From positions 1-54,716 of the forward strand of contig NZ_NCSM01000014.1 of assembly GCF_002224125.1 (NCBI RefSeq): a DNA stretch of 54,716 nucleotides, given 5' to 3'. Positions 1 to 10,416 of the stretch are shown piece by piece. The notes beneath the pieces were generated by a model that worked only from the letters and a program-made list of their open reading frames with translations, had not been told where the DNA came from and made no database searches. Numbering within the stretch: position 1 is the stretch's first letter; the number at the start of each line of letters is the position of its first letter. Origin of the DNA: Streptomyces sp. NBS 14/10. GTDB lineage: Bacteria; Actinomycetota; Actinomycetes; Streptomycetales; Streptomycetaceae. The position numbers and the translations under genes are program-made.

Positions 1-25
1 AGTAGGACACCGCCGAACAATTCTT

Positions 26-71
26 AGAGAGAGCTCTGTTGGGAACATTGGTTCCCGACAGGGCTCTCTTT
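26..71. terminator. Long hairpin with T-tract
   Basis: An imperfect stem of about 20 base pairs with an ATTG loop (47-50) is followed by TTTT at 69-72. The inner arm GGGAAC/GTTCCC at 41-46 and 51-56 is perfect and the outer arm has two G-T wobbles. This is the form of an intrinsic terminator, probably ending a gene left of the window. It lies directly before the first gene, so that gene must have its own short promoter or be read through. Confidence 0.75.
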
Positions 72-114
72 TGTTGTGCTGCGGGCCACTCGGTGTTCAT
101 GTTGCCTGGGCACG

Positions 115-822
115 ATGCCAGCCATGGGGACTCCTGCGGACGAGCTGTTGCAAGAGCTCACCCGGTCGGGCGTACGGCCGGGTGACGAGGTGGTGGTGCC
201 GTCGTACGGCACCCCCGAGGCCGCGGAAGCGGTTCTGCTGGCCGGGGCCCGGCCGGTCTTCGTGGATATCGACGCCAATACCTACTGCATAGACCCGGCC
301 GCGGTGGCGGATGCGCTGACGCCCCAGACCGCCGCCGTCATCGTGGTGCACACCTTCGGGCACCCGGCCGACATGGTCCGCCTGAGTGAACTCGGCAAGC
401 GGCACGGCCTGCGCGTCATCGAGCACGGGGCGCGGCCCGAGCCGGATGCCGAGATGCTGCGGCGGCAGGCGAACGCGGCGTATCTGAACGGCAAGCTGCG
501 TGGTGTGATCACCCCCTGCGTGGCGACCGGGGTTCGGCACACCTATCAGCAGTACGTGGTGCGCGTTCCGGGGAATGGCAGGCCGGACCGTGACGCCTTC
601 GCCCGTACGCTGCGTTCCCGCGGTGTTATGTGCCACGTTCCCGTACAGACGCCGGCTCACCGAACCGCGCGATTCCGGCGGGATTTGTGGCTCGTGGAGA
701 CCGAGCGGGCCGCCGATGAATGTCTGGCTTTGCCGATCGACGCGGCGATGACACGGCGGGAGCTGCAGCGTGTGGTGTCCGCGTGCAATGCGCTCGGCGG
801 GGTACTTCAGGCGGCGGCTTAA
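115..822 (+). CDS. Reduced DegT/DnrJ/EryC1/StrS aminotransferase-like protein, probably non-catalytic
   Basis: The 235-residue product matches parts of the DegT/StrS sugar aminotransferase family: the segment GDEVVVPSYGTP, then a GARPVFVDID segment, VHTFGHPADM and HGLRVIEHGA, and a C-terminal part with TYQQYVVRVPG and VMCHVPVQTP. Family members are usually 370-400 residues. Here the N-terminal helix region and the middle block that carries the PLP-binding lysine are absent, and the usual EDAAQ after HGL.V is EHGAR, so the Asp that pairs with the pyridine nitrogen is His. A PLP enzyme activity is therefore unlikely. ATG 115 and ATG 124 are both possible starts and neither has a clear ribosome binding site; GTG 76 is in frame but abuts the terminator. 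It stands alone before tRNA-Thr. Confidence 0.75.
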   Translation: MPAMGTPADELLQELTRSGVRPGDEVVVPSYGTPEAAEAVLLAGARPVFVDIDANTYCIDPAAVADALTPQTAAVIVVHTFGHPADMVRLSELGKRHGLRVIEHGARPEPDAEMLRRQANAAYLNGKLRGVITPCVATGVRHTYQQYVVRVPGNGRPDRDAFARTLRSRGVMCHVPVQTPAHRTARFRRDLWLVETERAADECLALPIDAAMTRRELQRVVSACNALGGVLQAAA

Positions 823-878
823 CAGCGGCTTGCCGGCGGCCGTTGGGGCAGTGGCACGGAGCACTCTGATCTTCGGGG

Positions 879-884
879 TATGAT
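879..884 (+). promoter_or_regulatory. Probable -10 element of the tRNA-Thr gene
   Basis: TATGAT lies 16 bases before the mature tRNA 5' end, which fits transcription starting near 890. No good TTGACA-like -35 is visible at 16-18 bases upstream, so this is only a half-supported promoter. Confidence 0.4.
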
Positions 885-899
885 TTACTCCGTCGACAC

Positions 900-972
900 G
901 CCCCAATAGCTCAGTCGGCAGAGCGTCTCCATGGTAAGGAGAAGGTCTACGGTTCGATTCCGTATTGGGGCT
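900..972 (+). tRNA. tRNA-Thr (anticodon GGT)
   Basis: A full cloverleaf can be folded. The acceptor stem GCCCCAA (900-906) pairs with TTGGGGC (965-971). The D arm is GCTC/GAGC. The anticodon stem TCTCC/GGAGA (926-930 and 938-942) holds the seven-base loop AT-GGT-AA, with U33 before the anticodon GGT at 933-935, which reads ACC. The T arm TACGG/CCGTA holds the TTCGATT loop. T972 is the discriminator base. CCA is not encoded. Confidence 0.97.
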
Positions 973-988
973 CTCATTTTCACGACAC

Positions 989-1016
989 AAGGCCCTCGCC
1001 AATTGGCGGGGGCCTT
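989..1016. terminator. Hairpin after tRNA-Thr
   Basis: AAGGCCCTCGCC (989-1000) pairs with GGCGGGGGCCTT (1005-1016) with one G-T wobble and an AATT loop. It sits 16 bases past the tRNA and 30 bases beyond the stop of the convergent osaC gene, so it can serve both directions. There is no long T-tract, which is usual for Streptomyces. Confidence 0.75.
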
Positions 1017-1046
1017 CGTCATGTTCGCCGAATTCTCCGGGGTGTC

Positions 1047-3710
1047 TCAGGCGTCCTGCGGCTCGGGGACGCGCATGGCCAGGATGGCCATGTCGTCGGA
1101 CGGCGGCTGGGCCGCGAACCGCTCCACCGCGCGCAGCACCCGGGAGGCCACCGCGCCGGCGGTGAGACCGGTGCAGGTCGTCAGTACGTCGACGAGGCCG
1201 TCGTCGCCGAGCATCCGGGTGCCCTCGCGGCGCTCGGTCACGCCGTCGGTGACGCACAGCAGCACGTCGCCCGGGTCGAGCGTGACGGTCTGCTCGTACA
1301 GTTCGAGGTCTTCCATCACGCCGAGCAGCGGCTGGGGTTCGGCCGCGGGCTCCACGGAGCCGTCCTGGCGCAGCCGCAGGGGCAGCGGGTGGCCCGCGCA
1401 GACGACCTTCAGCTCGGCGCTGCCGTCCTCCTGTGGCCACAGCTCCCCGTAAAGGAGCGTCAGAAAGCGGCTGCGGGCGCCCTCGTCGAGGATGGCGGTG
1501 TTGAGGCGTTCGAGCACGGCCGGGCCGCCGAAGCCCTCGCGGGCGAGCAGCCGTAGCGCATGGCGGGCCAGGCCGGTGACCGCGGCGGCCTCGGGGCCGG
1601 TGCCGCAGACGTCGCCGATGGCGAAGCCGTACGCGCCGTCGCGGATCGGGAAGAGGTCGTAGAAGTCGCCGCCGACCTCGTTGCCCTCGCCCGCCGCGCG
1701 GTAGATGACTTCGACCTCCACGCCGGTGACGTCGGGCAGTTCGGGCGGCAGCAGGCTGCGCTGGAGGGACTGGCTGATGGCCGTGCGCTCCGAGTACAGC
1801 CGGGCGTTGTCGAGGGCGAGGGCCGCCCTGCGGGAGAGGTCTTCAGCGAGTTCCAGGTTCTCCTGGCGGAAGTGCCCATCGGTGGACTTGCCGAGGGTGA
1901 GCATGCCGATGACGCGGTTGCGGGCGACCAGTGGCAGCACCACGGTCTCGCCGCCGACCGCCGAGGCGGTGGCGAGCGAGGCGCTGGGGCCGGAGGAGGG
2001 GCGGGCGGCGTCGCCGAGGCTCAGGCCGCGCAGCGAGGTGCGCAGCGCCGCGGCGTGGGCGGCCTGGGAGGGGGCGGTCCACAGGCGGGCGCCGCCGGTA
2101 CGTACCTGCTCGGGCGGCTCGATCTTCGTCAGCAGGGCCTTGAGGCCGTCGATGCGCTCCTCGTCCTCGTGCAGCACATAGGACAGCTCGGGGTCGGAGG
2201 CGGGGTCGGCCACGGTGTAGACGGCGCACCAGTTGGCCAGCGTGGGCACGGTCATCTGGGCCATGAGGGCGAGGGTCTGGTCGCGGTCGAGCGTTCCGGC
2301 GAGCAGATCGGAGGCCTCGACGAGGAAGGAGAGGGAGTTACGGCGCAGCCGCTCCAACTCGGTGAGCCGAGCGCGTTCGACGGCGAGGGCGATGCGGTCC
2401 GCGGCGAACTGGAGCCGTAGCGCTTCCTCGTTGCTGTACCGGCCCGCGGACTCGGAGGCGACGCCGAGGGAGCCGGTGAGCCGGCCCTCGACCTTCAGCG
2501 GAACGGTGACGACCGAGCGCAGACCGGTGTTGGCGAGGAGTGGGACGGCGCCGGGCACGATGGAGAGGTCTTCGTGGACGGCGGGCATCCGGGCCGAGCC
2601 GTAGCGGCCGGTGCCGGCCTCGACGGGGACGCGGGCGAAGCGCTGGCGGGCGGAGGTGAGCCCGGTGGAGGCGCGGACCTCCAGTTCCGTCTCGTCGTCG
2701 GTGGCGAGCAGCAGATAGGCGGCGTCGCCGTCGAGCATGTCGCGGGCGCGCTCGACGGTGCGCTGGAGCAGCCCGTCGAGGTCGTCGGGGGCGGGGGAGC
2801 CGATGGAGACCTCGAAGGCGTCGGCGGCCGGGCCGCGCTCGGCGCTGTCCACGGCGTCGGCCCCGGGGGCGCGCTGCGGGCTCTGGAGCACCGCGCGCTC
2901 GCGCTCGCGCACCAGCAGGCAGACGGTGGACGGATCGCCGTCGGCGTCGCGGACGCGGAGGTGGGAGGCGTATACGGGGATGACGCGGCCGTCGGCGCCC
3001 CGGATGCCGTACGAGCCCTCCCAGCGGGAGAGCTGCAGGGCCTCGGCGACTCCGGTGCCGGTGCCGGGGGTGTGCGGCCAGGCCGCGAGGTCGGTGAGGG
3101 GTTTGCCGACGATCTGGTCCGCCGCGTAGCCGAACAGTTCCTGTGCGTCGTCGTTCCAGGCGCTGATGAGGCCGGTGCGGTCGATCTGGGTGACGGCGAC
3201 GCGGACCCGGGCGTCGGTGACGGGCAGGGCTTCGGCGGGCAGGGCGGGTCCGGCCGAGCGGGTGCCGGCCAGGCGGTCCGGGAATTCGAGGTGGAACCAG
3301 ACCTGCTTGTGGGTGGCGGTGTACTCGACCCCCCAGCGGGAGGCTAGCGCGGCGCACAGCAGCAGGCCCCGGCCGCCCTCACGGTCGGGGTTGCTGATGG
3401 GGCGGTTGGTGGTCTGCAGCGGGAGCTCGCGCTCCGGGTACCGGTCGGTGACCTCGATGCGCGCGCCGGTCTCGGCGCGGACGCAGACCACGTCGGCGGC
3501 CGTCCCGGAGTGCACGACGGCATTGGTGACCAATTCGCTGGTCAGGACGACCGCGTCGTCGACGATGTCGGTGAGGCCCCACCCTTGGAGGGTGTCGCGG
3601 ACGAAGGTGCGGGCGGAGGCGACCGAGCGTCCCACCGGTTCGAAGGTGGCGGCAGCCCGCGCGGTGATCACAGGTCTCCTCATACGTGTCTCGGCGATCT
3701 GCTCACCCAT
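1047..3710 (-). CDS. osaC: OsaC-like protein: anti-sigma-type ATPase, PAS, two GAF domains and a PP2C phosphatase
   Basis: The 887-residue product has four kinds of domain in order. An RsbW-like HATPase comes first (about 15-145; [13 protein letters not shown]-box near 58-69 and GGRGLLL near 112-118), then a PAS domain (about 170-270), two GAF domains (about 305-455 and 480-640), and a SpoIIE-type PP2C phosphatase (about 655-880) with [21 protein letters not shown] and [10 protein letters not shown]. The start ATG at 3710 has GGAGGGG nine bases upstream; ATG 3683 is in frame but has no ribosome binding site. Position and architecture match OsaC of S. coelicolor, which I recall as a modulator of SigB activity after osmotic stress. 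It is divergent from osaA across 231 bases. A GGGTAT -10-like element at 3833 could serve osaA, but I find no matching -35. Confidence 0.88.
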   Translation of the reverse strand: MGEQIAETRMRRPVITARAAATFEPVGRSVASARTFVRDTLQGWGLTDIVDDAVVLTSELVTNAVVHSGTAADVVCVRAETGARIEVTDRYPERELPLQTTNRPISNPDREGGRGLLLCAALASRWGVEYTATHKQVWFHLEFPDRLAGTRSAGPALPAEALPVTDARVRVAVTQIDRTGLISAWNDDAQELFGYAADQIVGKPLTDLAAWPHTPGTGTGVAEALQLSRWEGSYGIRGADGRVIPVYASHLRVRDADGDPSTVCLLVRERERAVLQSPQRAPGADAVDSAERGPAADAFEVSIGSPAPDDLDGLLQRTVERARDMLDGDAAYLLLATDDETELEVRASTGLTSARQRFARVPVEAGTGRYGSARMPAVHEDLSIVPGAVPLLANTGLRSVVTVPLKVEGRLTGSLGVASESAGRYSNEEALRLQFAADRIALAVERARLTELERLRRNSLSFLVEASDLLAGTLDRDQTLALMAQMTVPTLANWCAVYTVADPASDPELSYVLHEDEERIDGLKALLTKIEPPEQVRTGGARLWTAPSQAAHAAALRTSLRGLSLGDAARPSSGPSASLATASAVGGETVVLPLVARNRVIGMLTLGKSTDGHFRQENLELAEDLSRRAALALDNARLYSERTAISQSLQRSLLPPELPDVTGVEVEVIYRAAGEGNEVGGDFYDLFPIRDGAYGFAIGDVCGTGPEAAAVTGLARHALRLLAREGFGGPAVLERLNTAILDEGARSRFLTLLYGELWPQEDGSAELKVVCAGHPLPLRLRQDGSVEPAAEPQPLLGVMEDLELYEQTVTLDPGDVLLCVTDGVTERREGTRMLGDDGLVDVLTTCTGLTAGAVASRVLRAVERFAAQPPSDDMAILAMRVPEPQDA

Positions 3711-3941
3711 GTCGCAGCGCCCCTCCGATGCCTGGCCGGATGCCAGGTTACTTACCTCCGCCGCTTCCGCGAATGCCGGTGGGGGCTGATTCCACCCCAG
3801 AGTGTGCTGTCGGAGCCGGAGTGTGCTTCCCGGGGTATGCGATGCTGCCGAACTGTTATGGCCTGGTTGGGCCATGGTGAAACACTGGGCAGGCTGGAAG
3901 AAGAACCCGAGGACGACGGTCAACCCTGCGGGAGGGACACG

Positions 3942-6900
3942 GTGGAGTCTGGCGCTGCGACGCGAGGCACGAGCACGCGCGCGAAAGGCGGACGGTCCCG
4001 GAACAATGGGACGACAGAAGTGGACACGGCAGCCCTGAACCGGCTGCTGACGGCGATGACGGCCATGCGGGACGGGAACTTCCGCAAGCGCCTGACGGTC
4101 TCGGGCGACGGTGTGATGTCCGAGATCGCGGCGGTCTTCAACGAGGTCGCCGACCGTAATCTGCAGCTCACAGGCGAGCTGGCGCGGGTGCGGCGGGTGG
4201 TCGGACGTGAGGGAAAACTCACGGAGCGGCTGGAAATGGGGGCGTGCGAGGGCTCGTGGGCGGCCGCCATCGATGCCTCCAATGCGCTGGTGGATGATCT
4301 CGTGCGCCCCGTCTCCGAGGTCGGCCGGGTGCTGTCGGCGGTCTCCGAGGGCGACCTGGAGCAGCGGATGGATCTGCGCTCGCAGGGGGCGGACGGTTCG
4401 GCGCATCCGCTGCGCGGGGAGTTTCTCAAGGTCGGCCGTACGGTCAACGGCCTGGTGGATCAGCTGTCGGCGTTCGCCGACGAGGTGACCCGGGTGGCCA
4501 GCGAGGTGGGCACCGAGGGCAAGCTCGGCGGCCAGGCCCGGGTGCGCGGAATGTCGGGTTCCTGGAAGGACCTCACGGAGTCCGTCAACACGATGGCGTC
4601 CCGGCTCACCGCTCAGGTACGGGACATCGCCCTGGTGACCACGGCGGTGGCCAAGGGTGATCTGTCCCGTAAGGTCACGGTTCACGTGGCCGGCGAGATG
4701 CTCGAACTGAAAAACACCGTCAACACGATGGTGGACCAGCTCTCGTCCTTCGCCTCGGAGGTGACGCGGGTCGCCCGCGAGGTGGGCACCGAGGGCGAGC
4801 TCGGCGGTCAGGCGAAGGTCCCCGGCGTGGCGGGGGTGTGGAAGGACCTCACGGACTCCGTCAACCTGATGGCCGGGAATCTCACCGCCCAGGTGCGCGG
4901 GATCGCCCAGGTCACCACGGCGGTCGCCAATGGCGATCTGTCACAGAAGGTGACGGTGAGCGCGCGCGGCGAGGTCGCCCAGCTCGCCGAGACGATCAAC
5001 ACGATGACCGAGACGCTGCGCACCTTCGCGGACGAGGTGACGCGGGTGGCCAGCGAGGTCGGGGCCGAGGGCCTGCTGGGCGGTCAGGCGCAGGTGCCTG
5101 GTGCGGCGGGAACGTGGAAGGATCTCACCGATTCGGTGAACACCGCGTTCCGTAACCTCACCGCGCAGGTGCGGGACATCGCGCAGGTGACGACGGCGGT
5201 GGCCAACGGCGATCTGTCGCAGAAGGTCACGGTCGATGTGGCCGGCGAGATGCTGGAGCTGAAGAACACCGTCAACACGATGGTCGACCAGCTGCAGTCC
5301 TTCGGCGCCGAGGTGACGCGGGTGGCGCGGGAGATCGGCGTCGAGGGCGAGCTCGGCGGTCAGGCGCAGGTGCCTGGTGCGGCGGGAACGTGGAAGGATC
5401 TCACCGATTCGGTGAACACCGCGTTCCGTAACCTCACCGGACAGGTCCGCAACATCGCGCAGGTGACGACGGCGGTCGCCAACGGCGATCTGTCGCAGAA
5501 GGTCACCGTGGACGTCTCCGGCGAGATGCTCCAGCTGAAGAACACCGTGAACACCATGGTGGACCAGCTGTCCTCCTTCGCCGACCAGGTCACGCGGATG
5601 GCCCGGGACGTGGGCACCGAGGGCCGGCTTGGCGGTCAGGCCCGGGTCGACGGCGTCAGCGGCACCTGGAAGGACCTGACCGACTCCGTCAACTCCATGG
5701 CGGGGAACCTGACTTCGCAGGTGCGCGGAATCGCGCAGGTGACCACGGCGGTGGCGCGCGGCGATCTGTCGCAGAAGATCGAGGTGGACGCCCGCGGCGA
5801 GATCCTGGAGCTGAAGAACACCATCAACACGATGGTCGACCAGCTCTCCGACTTCGCCGAGCAGGTGACCCGGGTCGCCCGCGAGGTGGGCACGGAGGGC
5901 CGTCTTGGCGGGCAGGCTCGGGTGCCCGGCGTGGCGGGCGTCTGGCGCGATCTGACCGATTCGGTGAACAGCATGGCGGGCAATCTGACCGCCCAGGTAC
6001 GCAGCATCGCGCAGGTCGCCACGGCGGTGGCGCGTGGCGATCTGTCGCAGAAGATCGAGGTCGATGCGCGCGGCGAGATCCTGGAGCTCAAGAACACCCT
6101 GAACACCATGGTCGACCAGCTGTCCTCGTTCGCCGAGGAGGTCACCAGGGTGGCCCGCGAGGTGGGTACGGAGGGCCAACTGGGCGGACAGGCCGAGGTG
6201 CAGGGGGTCTCCGGCACCTGGAAGGACCTCACCCAGTCGGTGAACGGCATGGCCGACAACCTGACTTCTCAGGTGCGCTCCATCGCCGAGGTGACCACGG
6301 CGGTCGCCAAGGGCAATCTGTCGAAGAAGATCACGGTCGACGCCAAGGGCGAGATCCTGGAACTCGTCACGACCGTGAACACGATGGTGGACCAGCTGTC
6401 GTCGTTCGCGGAGCAGGTCACGCGAGTGGCCCGTGAGGTGGGTACGGAGGGCCAGCTGGGTGGTCAGGCGCGGGTGCCGGGTGTGACCGGCATCTGGAAG
6501 GACCTGAGCAACAACGTCAACCTGATGGCCAACAACCTCACCATTCAGGTGCGCAACATCTCCCAGGTCTCGGCCGCGGTCGCCAACGGGGATCTGACGA
6601 AGAAGGTGACGGTCGAGGCGCGGGGCGAGGTCGCACAGCTCGCCGACACCGTCAACACGATGGTGACGACGCTGTCGTCGTTCGCGGACGAGGTCACCCG
6701 GGTGGCGCGCGAGGTGGGCACCGACGGCATCCTCGGCGGCCAGGCGCGGGTGCCCGGCGTCTCGGGGACCTGGAAGGACCTCACCGAGTCCGTGAACTCG
6801 ATGGCGTCCAACCTGACCGGGCAGGTCCGCAACATCGCGATGGTCACCACGGCGATCGCCCAGGGTGATCTGACGAAGAAGATCGACATCGAGGCCCGGG

Positions 6901-9464
6901 GCGAGATCCTGGAGCTCAAGACGACGATCAACACAATGGTCGACCAGCTGTCGTCGTTCGCCGACCAGGTCACCCGGGTGGCCCGCGAGGTGGGCACCGA
7001 GGGGCAGCTGGGCGGTCAGGCGCGGGTGCGGGACGTGGCCGGCACCTGGATGGACCTGACCGAGTCGGTGAACGAGATGGCCGGTAACCTGACCCGTCAG
7101 GTGCGCGCCATCGCCGAGGTCGCCACCGCGGTGACCCGCGGCGACCTCAACCTCAAGATCGATGTGGATGCCGCGGGCGAGATCCAGGTCCTCCAGGACA
7201 ACATCAACACCATGATCGCCAACCTGCGCGAGACGACGCGCGCCAACGAGGAGCAGGACTGGCTCAAGGGCAACCTGGCCCGTATCTCCGGTCTGATGCA
7301 GGGGCGGCGCGACCTGGCGGACGTCGCCCGGCTGATCATGAGCGAGCTGACCCCGGTGGTCTCCGCGCAGCACGGCGCGTTCTTCCTGGCGGTGCCGACC
7401 GACGAGAGCGGCGCCGACAGTGACGAGGACCCGTACGAGCTGCGCCTGATCGGCAGTTACGGCTACTCCAGGGGCACCATGCCGACCACCTTCCGGCCGG
7501 GTGACTCGCTCATCGGCACGGTCGCGGTGGAGAAGCGCAGCATCCTGATCGAGCGGGTGCCGCCGAACTACCTGAAGATCTCCTCGGGCCTCGGCGAGGC
7601 CGCCCCCGCCAATGTGATCGTGCTGCCGGTGCTGTTCGAGAGCCAGCTCCTCGGCGTGGTCGAGCTGGCCTCCTTCCAGCCCTTCACCCAGATCCAGCGG
7701 GACTTCCTCAACCAGATCGCCGAGATGATCGGCACCAGCGTCAACACCATCAGCGTCAACACCAAGACGGAGGTGCTGCTCAAGCAGTCGCAGGAGCTCA
7801 CGGAACAGCTGCAGGAGCGGTCCGCCGAGTTGGAGAACCGGCAGAAGGCGCTGCAGGCCTCCAACGCGGAGCTGGAGGAGAAGGCGGCGCTGCTGGCGCG
7901 GCAGAACCGCGACATCGAGGTCAAGAACACCGAGATCGAAGACGCCCGGCAGGTGCTGGAGGAGCGCGCCGAGCAACTCGCCGTCTCGATGCGCTACAAG
8001 AGCGAGTTCCTGGCGAACATGTCGCATGAGCTGCGCACCCCCCTCAACTCCCTGCTGATCCTCGCCAAGCTGCTGGCCGACAACGCCGACGGCAATCTCT
8101 CGCCCAAGCAGGTGGAGTTCGCCGAGACCATCCACGGCGCTGGCTCGGACCTGCTCCAGCTGATCAACGACATCCTGGACCTGTCGAAGGTCGAGGCGGG
8201 CAAGATGGACGTCAGCCCGACCCGTATCGCCCTGATCCAGCTCGTCGACTACGTGGAGGCGACGTTCAGGCCGCTGACCGCGGAGAAGGGCCTGGACTTC
8301 TCCGTACGGGTCTCCCCGGAGCTCCCGGCGACGCTGCACACCGACGAGCAGCGGCTGCTGCAGGTGCTGCGCAACCTGCTGTCCAACGCGGTGAAGTTCA
8401 CCGACACCGGCGCCGTGGAGCTGGTCATCAGGCCCGCGGGCGCGGATGTGCCCGACGGGATCCGGGAGCAGCTGCTGGAGCACGGCGCGCTGCGCGACCC
8501 GGACGCCGAGATGATCGCGTTCTCGGTCACCGACACCGGTATCGGCATCGCGAGCAGCAAGATGCGGGTGATCTTCGAGGCGTTCAAGCAGGCCGACGGC
8601 ACCACCAGCCGCAAGTACGGTGGCACCGGCCTCGGCCTGTCCATCAGCCGGGAGATCGCCCGGCTGCTCGGCGGTGAGATCCACGCCGCCAGCGAGCCGG
8701 GCCGCGGCTCGACCTTCACGCTGTACCTGCCGCTCCACCCCAGCCAGCTGCCGCCCCAGGGCTACCCGCAGCTCGGCCCCGTCGGAGAGCCCGCGCTGGC
8801 CCTGGAGGCCGTGCTGGACAGCGGCGCCGAGGCCGCGGGCGAGGAGGGCGCCGCGGAGCCGCAGGAGGCCGTGCGGGAGCCTTCGGTGCCCGTGTCGGGG
8901 CGCCAGCAGCGGGCGCGCGGCGGCGCTGGGGGCTACCGGAGCGGTCGGCGGGTCGCGCCGCACGAGGAGGTCGGCGGGGCGGCCCTGGCCCGGTCGGGCC
9001 GCCGCCCGGCCCCGCGGCGTACGGAGGCGCCCGAGCCCTGGCTGTTGGGTGGTCAGGACCTGGTCGCGCCGGAGCCGGTGGGTGGGTTCCACGGCGAGAA
9101 GGTGCTGATCGTCGACGACGACATCCGCAATGTGTTCGCGCTCACCAGCGTGTTGGAGCAGCACGGGCTGCAGGTGCTCTACGCCGAGAACGGCCGGGAG
9201 GGCATCGAGGTGCTGGAGCAGCATGACGACGTCGTACTCGTCCTGATGGACATCATGATGCCGGAGATGGACGGTTACGCCACGACGGCGGCGATCCGCC
9301 GGATGCCGCAGTTCGCCGGGCTGCCGATCATCGCCCTCACCGCGAAGGCGATGAAGGGCGACCGGGAGAAGAGCATCCAGGCCGGTGCGTCGGATTATGT
9401 GACCAAGCCCGTGGACACGGATCATCTCCTCGCGGTCATGGAACAGTGGATGGGCACGGAGTAA
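3942..9464 (+). CDS. osaA: OsaA-like cytosolic poly-HAMP hybrid histidine kinase
   Basis: The product is 1840 residues with no transmembrane segment. An array of HAMP-type units runs from residue 32 to about 1105; nine of them are exactly 92 residues. Next come a GAF domain (about 1107-1275), a coiled coil (about 1283-1350), HisKA with H1362 in [11 protein letters not shown], HATPase_c with a LLSNAVKF N-box and DTGIGI and GTGLGLS G-boxes, a charged linker, and a C-terminal receiver with phospho-acceptor D1770 in [14 protein letters not shown] 3942 is chosen because GGAGGG lies five bases upstream; the frame is open far further upstream but antisense to osaC. The S. coelicolor OsaA/OsaB pair is known for osmoadaptation. 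The layout resembles fungal group III (Nik1/Os1) osmosensing kinases. Confidence 0.93.
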   Translation: MESGAATRGTSTRAKGGRSRNNGTTEVDTAALNRLLTAMTAMRDGNFRKRLTVSGDGVMSEIAAVFNEVADRNLQLTGELARVRRVVGREGKLTERLEMGACEGSWAAAIDASNALVDDLVRPVSEVGRVLSAVSEGDLEQRMDLRSQGADGSAHPLRGEFLKVGRTVNGLVDQLSAFADEVTRVASEVGTEGKLGGQARVRGMSGSWKDLTESVNTMASRLTAQVRDIALVTTAVAKGDLSRKVTVHVAGEMLELKNTVNTMVDQLSSFASEVTRVAREVGTEGELGGQAKVPGVAGVWKDLTDSVNLMAGNLTAQVRGIAQVTTAVANGDLSQKVTVSARGEVAQLAETINTMTETLRTFADEVTRVASEVGAEGLLGGQAQVPGAAGTWKDLTDSVNTAFRNLTAQVRDIAQVTTAVANGDLSQKVTVDVAGEMLELKNTVNTMVDQLQSFGAEVTRVAREIGVEGELGGQAQVPGAAGTWKDLTDSVNTAFRNLTGQVRNIAQVTTAVANGDLSQKVTVDVSGEMLQLKNTVNTMVDQLSSFADQVTRMARDVGTEGRLGGQARVDGVSGTWKDLTDSVNSMAGNLTSQVRGIAQVTTAVARGDLSQKIEVDARGEILELKNTINTMVDQLSDFAEQVTRVAREVGTEGRLGGQARVPGVAGVWRDLTDSVNSMAGNLTAQVRSIAQVATAVARGDLSQKIEVDARGEILELKNTLNTMVDQLSSFAEEVTRVAREVGTEGQLGGQAEVQGVSGTWKDLTQSVNGMADNLTSQVRSIAEVTTAVAKGNLSKKITVDAKGEILELVTTVNTMVDQLSSFAEQVTRVAREVGTEGQLGGQARVPGVTGIWKDLSNNVNLMANNLTIQVRNISQVSAAVANGDLTKKVTVEARGEVAQLADTVNTMVTTLSSFADEVTRVAREVGTDGILGGQARVPGVSGTWKDLTESVNSMASNLTGQVRNIAMVTTAIAQGDLTKKIDIEARGEILELKTTINTMVDQLSSFADQVTRVAREVGTEGQLGGQARVRDVAGTWMDLTESVNEMAGNLTRQVRAIAEVATAVTRGDLNLKIDVDAAGEIQVLQDNINTMIANLRETTRANEEQDWLKGNLARISGLMQGRRDLADVARLIMSELTPVVSAQHGAFFLAVPTDESGADSDEDPYELRLIGSYGYSRGTMPTTFRPGDSLIGTVAVEKRSILIERVPPNYLKISSGLGEAAPANVIVLPVLFESQLLGVVELASFQPFTQIQRDFLNQIAEMIGTSVNTISVNTKTEVLLKQSQELTEQLQERSAELENRQKALQASNAELEEKAALLARQNRDIEVKNTEIEDARQVLEERAEQLAVSMRYKSEFLANMSHELRTPLNSLLILAKLLADNADGNLSPKQVEFAETIHGAGSDLLQLINDILDLSKVEAGKMDVSPTRIALIQLVDYVEATFRPLTAEKGLDFSVRVSPELPATLHTDEQRLLQVLRNLLSNAVKFTDTGAVELVIRPAGADVPDGIREQLLEHGALRDPDAEMIAFSVTDTGIGIASSKMRVIFEAFKQADGTTSRKYGGTGLGLSISREIARLLGGEIHAASEPGRGSTFTLYLPLHPSQLPPQGYPQLGPVGEPALALEAVLDSGAEAAGEEGAAEPQEAVREPSVPVSGRQQRARGGAGGYRSGRRVAPHEEVGGAALARSGRRPAPRRTEAPEPWLLGGQDLVAPEPVGGFHGEKVLIVDDDIRNVFALTSVLEQHGLQVLYAENGREGIEVLEQHDDVVLVLMDIMMPEMDGYATTAAIRRMPQFAGLPIIALTAKAMKGDREKSIQAGASDYVTKPVDTDHLLAVMEQWMGTE
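4035..7100 (+). repeat. In-frame tandem array of 276-bp HAMP units within osaA
   Basis: Unit starts are 4035, 4311, 4617, 4893, 5169, 5445, 5721, 5997, 6273, 6549 and 6825, with a final half unit from 7101. Nine successive units from 4617 to 7100 are exactly 276 bases with no insertion or deletion. The unit at 4311 is 306 bases, with ten extra codons. Bases 5079-5163 and 5355-5439 are identical over 85 bases, which suggests recent conversion between neighbouring units. Each unit encodes two halves, one around [14 protein letters not shown] and one around [12 protein letters not shown]. Confidence 0.95.
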
Positions 9465-9493
9465 CCGGCGGGAACGCGGCGGCCGCAAGGCTG

Positions 9494-9562
9494 TTGACTG
9501 AGTGTCGCCGAACACGTGTGGGAACACCGTGTTCGGGGAACCTTCTGGTCTCTTACCGCGTT
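9494..9562 (+). promoter_or_regulatory. Inverted repeat and ECF-type promoter-like motif before osaB
   Basis: CCGAACACG (9508-9516) and CGTGTTCGG (9528-9536) form a perfect nine-base inverted repeat with an 11-base spacer. Overlapping its right arm, GGAAC (9537-9541) is followed after 17 bases by CGTT (9559-9562), the form of an ECF sigma promoter. TTGACT is at 9494-9499 but has no good -10 partner. The 274-base gap between osaA and osaB therefore probably lets osaB be transcribed on its own. This is inferred from sequence only. Confidence 0.5.
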
Positions 9563-9738
9563 TCTGCTACGTGCACAGTGACATCGCGGTGACAGGGTGT
9601 GGCGAACAGCGGGGTGCGGCTACCATGACCGGCACAAGGACGGGCGGCGCAAGGGAGTCGTCCCCCGGGGCGGCGCCCGGCGCTTCCCCGAGCTCTTCGA
9701 GCAGGGGAGGCCCCATGCCGGGGCGAGGAGGACGGGCC

Positions 9739-10416
9739 ATGGTTCAGAAGGCCAAGATCCTCCTGGTCGATGACCGGCCGGAGAATCTGCTGGCGCTGGA
9801 GGCCATTCTCTCCGCGCTCGATCAGACACTGGTACGGGCATCGTCAGGGGAGGAAGCGCTCAAGGCGCTGCTGACGGACGACTTCGCGGTCATCCTGCTG
9901 GACGTCCAGATGCCGGGGATGGACGGTTTCGAGACCGCCGCGCATATCAAGCGGCGGGAGCGGACCCGCGACATCCCGATCATCTTTCTCACCGCGATCA
10001 ACCATGGTCCGCATCACACCTTCCGCGGGTATGCGGCGGGCGCGGTCGACTACATCTCCAAGCCGTTCGACCCATGGGTGCTGCGCGCGAAGGTCTCGGT
10101 CTTCGTCGATCTGTATATGAAGAACTGCCAGCTGAGGGAGCAGGCCTCGCTGCTGCGGCTGCAGTTGGAGGGCGGCCAGTCCGCCGGGGAGGACGCCAAG
10201 GAGGCGGCGGGGCTGCTGGCCGAGCTGTCCGCGCGGCTGGCCGCGGTGGAGGAGCAGGCCGAGGCGCTGTCGAAGCAGCTGGACGAGTCCGCGGACGCGG
10301 CCGCCGTGGCGACCGCCGCCCATCTGGAGCGGAAACTGACCGGACTGCGGCGGGCGCTGGACGCGTTGGAGCCCGGCGCCGGTGGTGGGGCGAGCCCGAT
10401 GCCCTCGCAGGCCTGA
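9739..10416 (+). CDS. osaB: OsaB-like response regulator with coiled-coil output region
   Basis: The 225-residue product has an N-terminal receiver (about 1-120) with acidic residues in ILLVDDRPEN, the phospho-acceptor D55 in LLDVQMPGMDG, Thr in FLTAIN and Lys in YISKPFDP. The rest is a Leu/Ala/Glu-rich predicted coiled coil (about 130-210) with no recognisable DNA-binding domain. ATG 9739 has GAGGAGG seven bases upstream. ATG 9715, with GGGAGG four bases before it, would add eight residues. It follows the hybrid kinase OsaA, its presumed partner. In S. coelicolor OsaB is needed for growth at high osmolarity. How the coiled coil conveys output is not visible here. Confidence 0.9.
   Translation: MVQKAKILLVDDRPENLLALEAILSALDQTLVRASSGEEALKALLTDDFAVILLDVQMPGMDGFETAAHIKRRERTRDIPIIFLTAINHGPHHTFRGYAAGAVDYISKPFDPWVLRAKVSVFVDLYMKNCQLREQASLLRLQLEGGQSAGEDAKEAAGLLAELSARLAAVEEQAEALSKQLDESADAAAVATAAHLERKLTGLRRALDALEPGAGGGASPMPSQA

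Noticed and set aside
900..1020. tRNA-Thr as an integration site for a mobile element
   Set aside because: I found no second copy of the tRNA 3' end and no integrase gene; the neighbouring genes are conserved core genes.
3833..3838. Sigma-B type promoter before osaA (GGGTAT)
   Set aside because: The -10 form is right but no GNNTT-like -35 lies at 14-16 bases, so the claim is too weak.
3711..4685. N-terminal extension of osaC to 1212 residues
   Set aside because: The extra frame runs antisense through the osaA start and first units. ATG 3710 has a clear GGAGGGG ribosome binding site.
4941..9527. Open frame of 1528 codons antisense to osaA
   Set aside because: It mirrors the repeated HAMP units and encodes only His/Gly/Asp-rich repeats without known folds. 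No start signal supports it.
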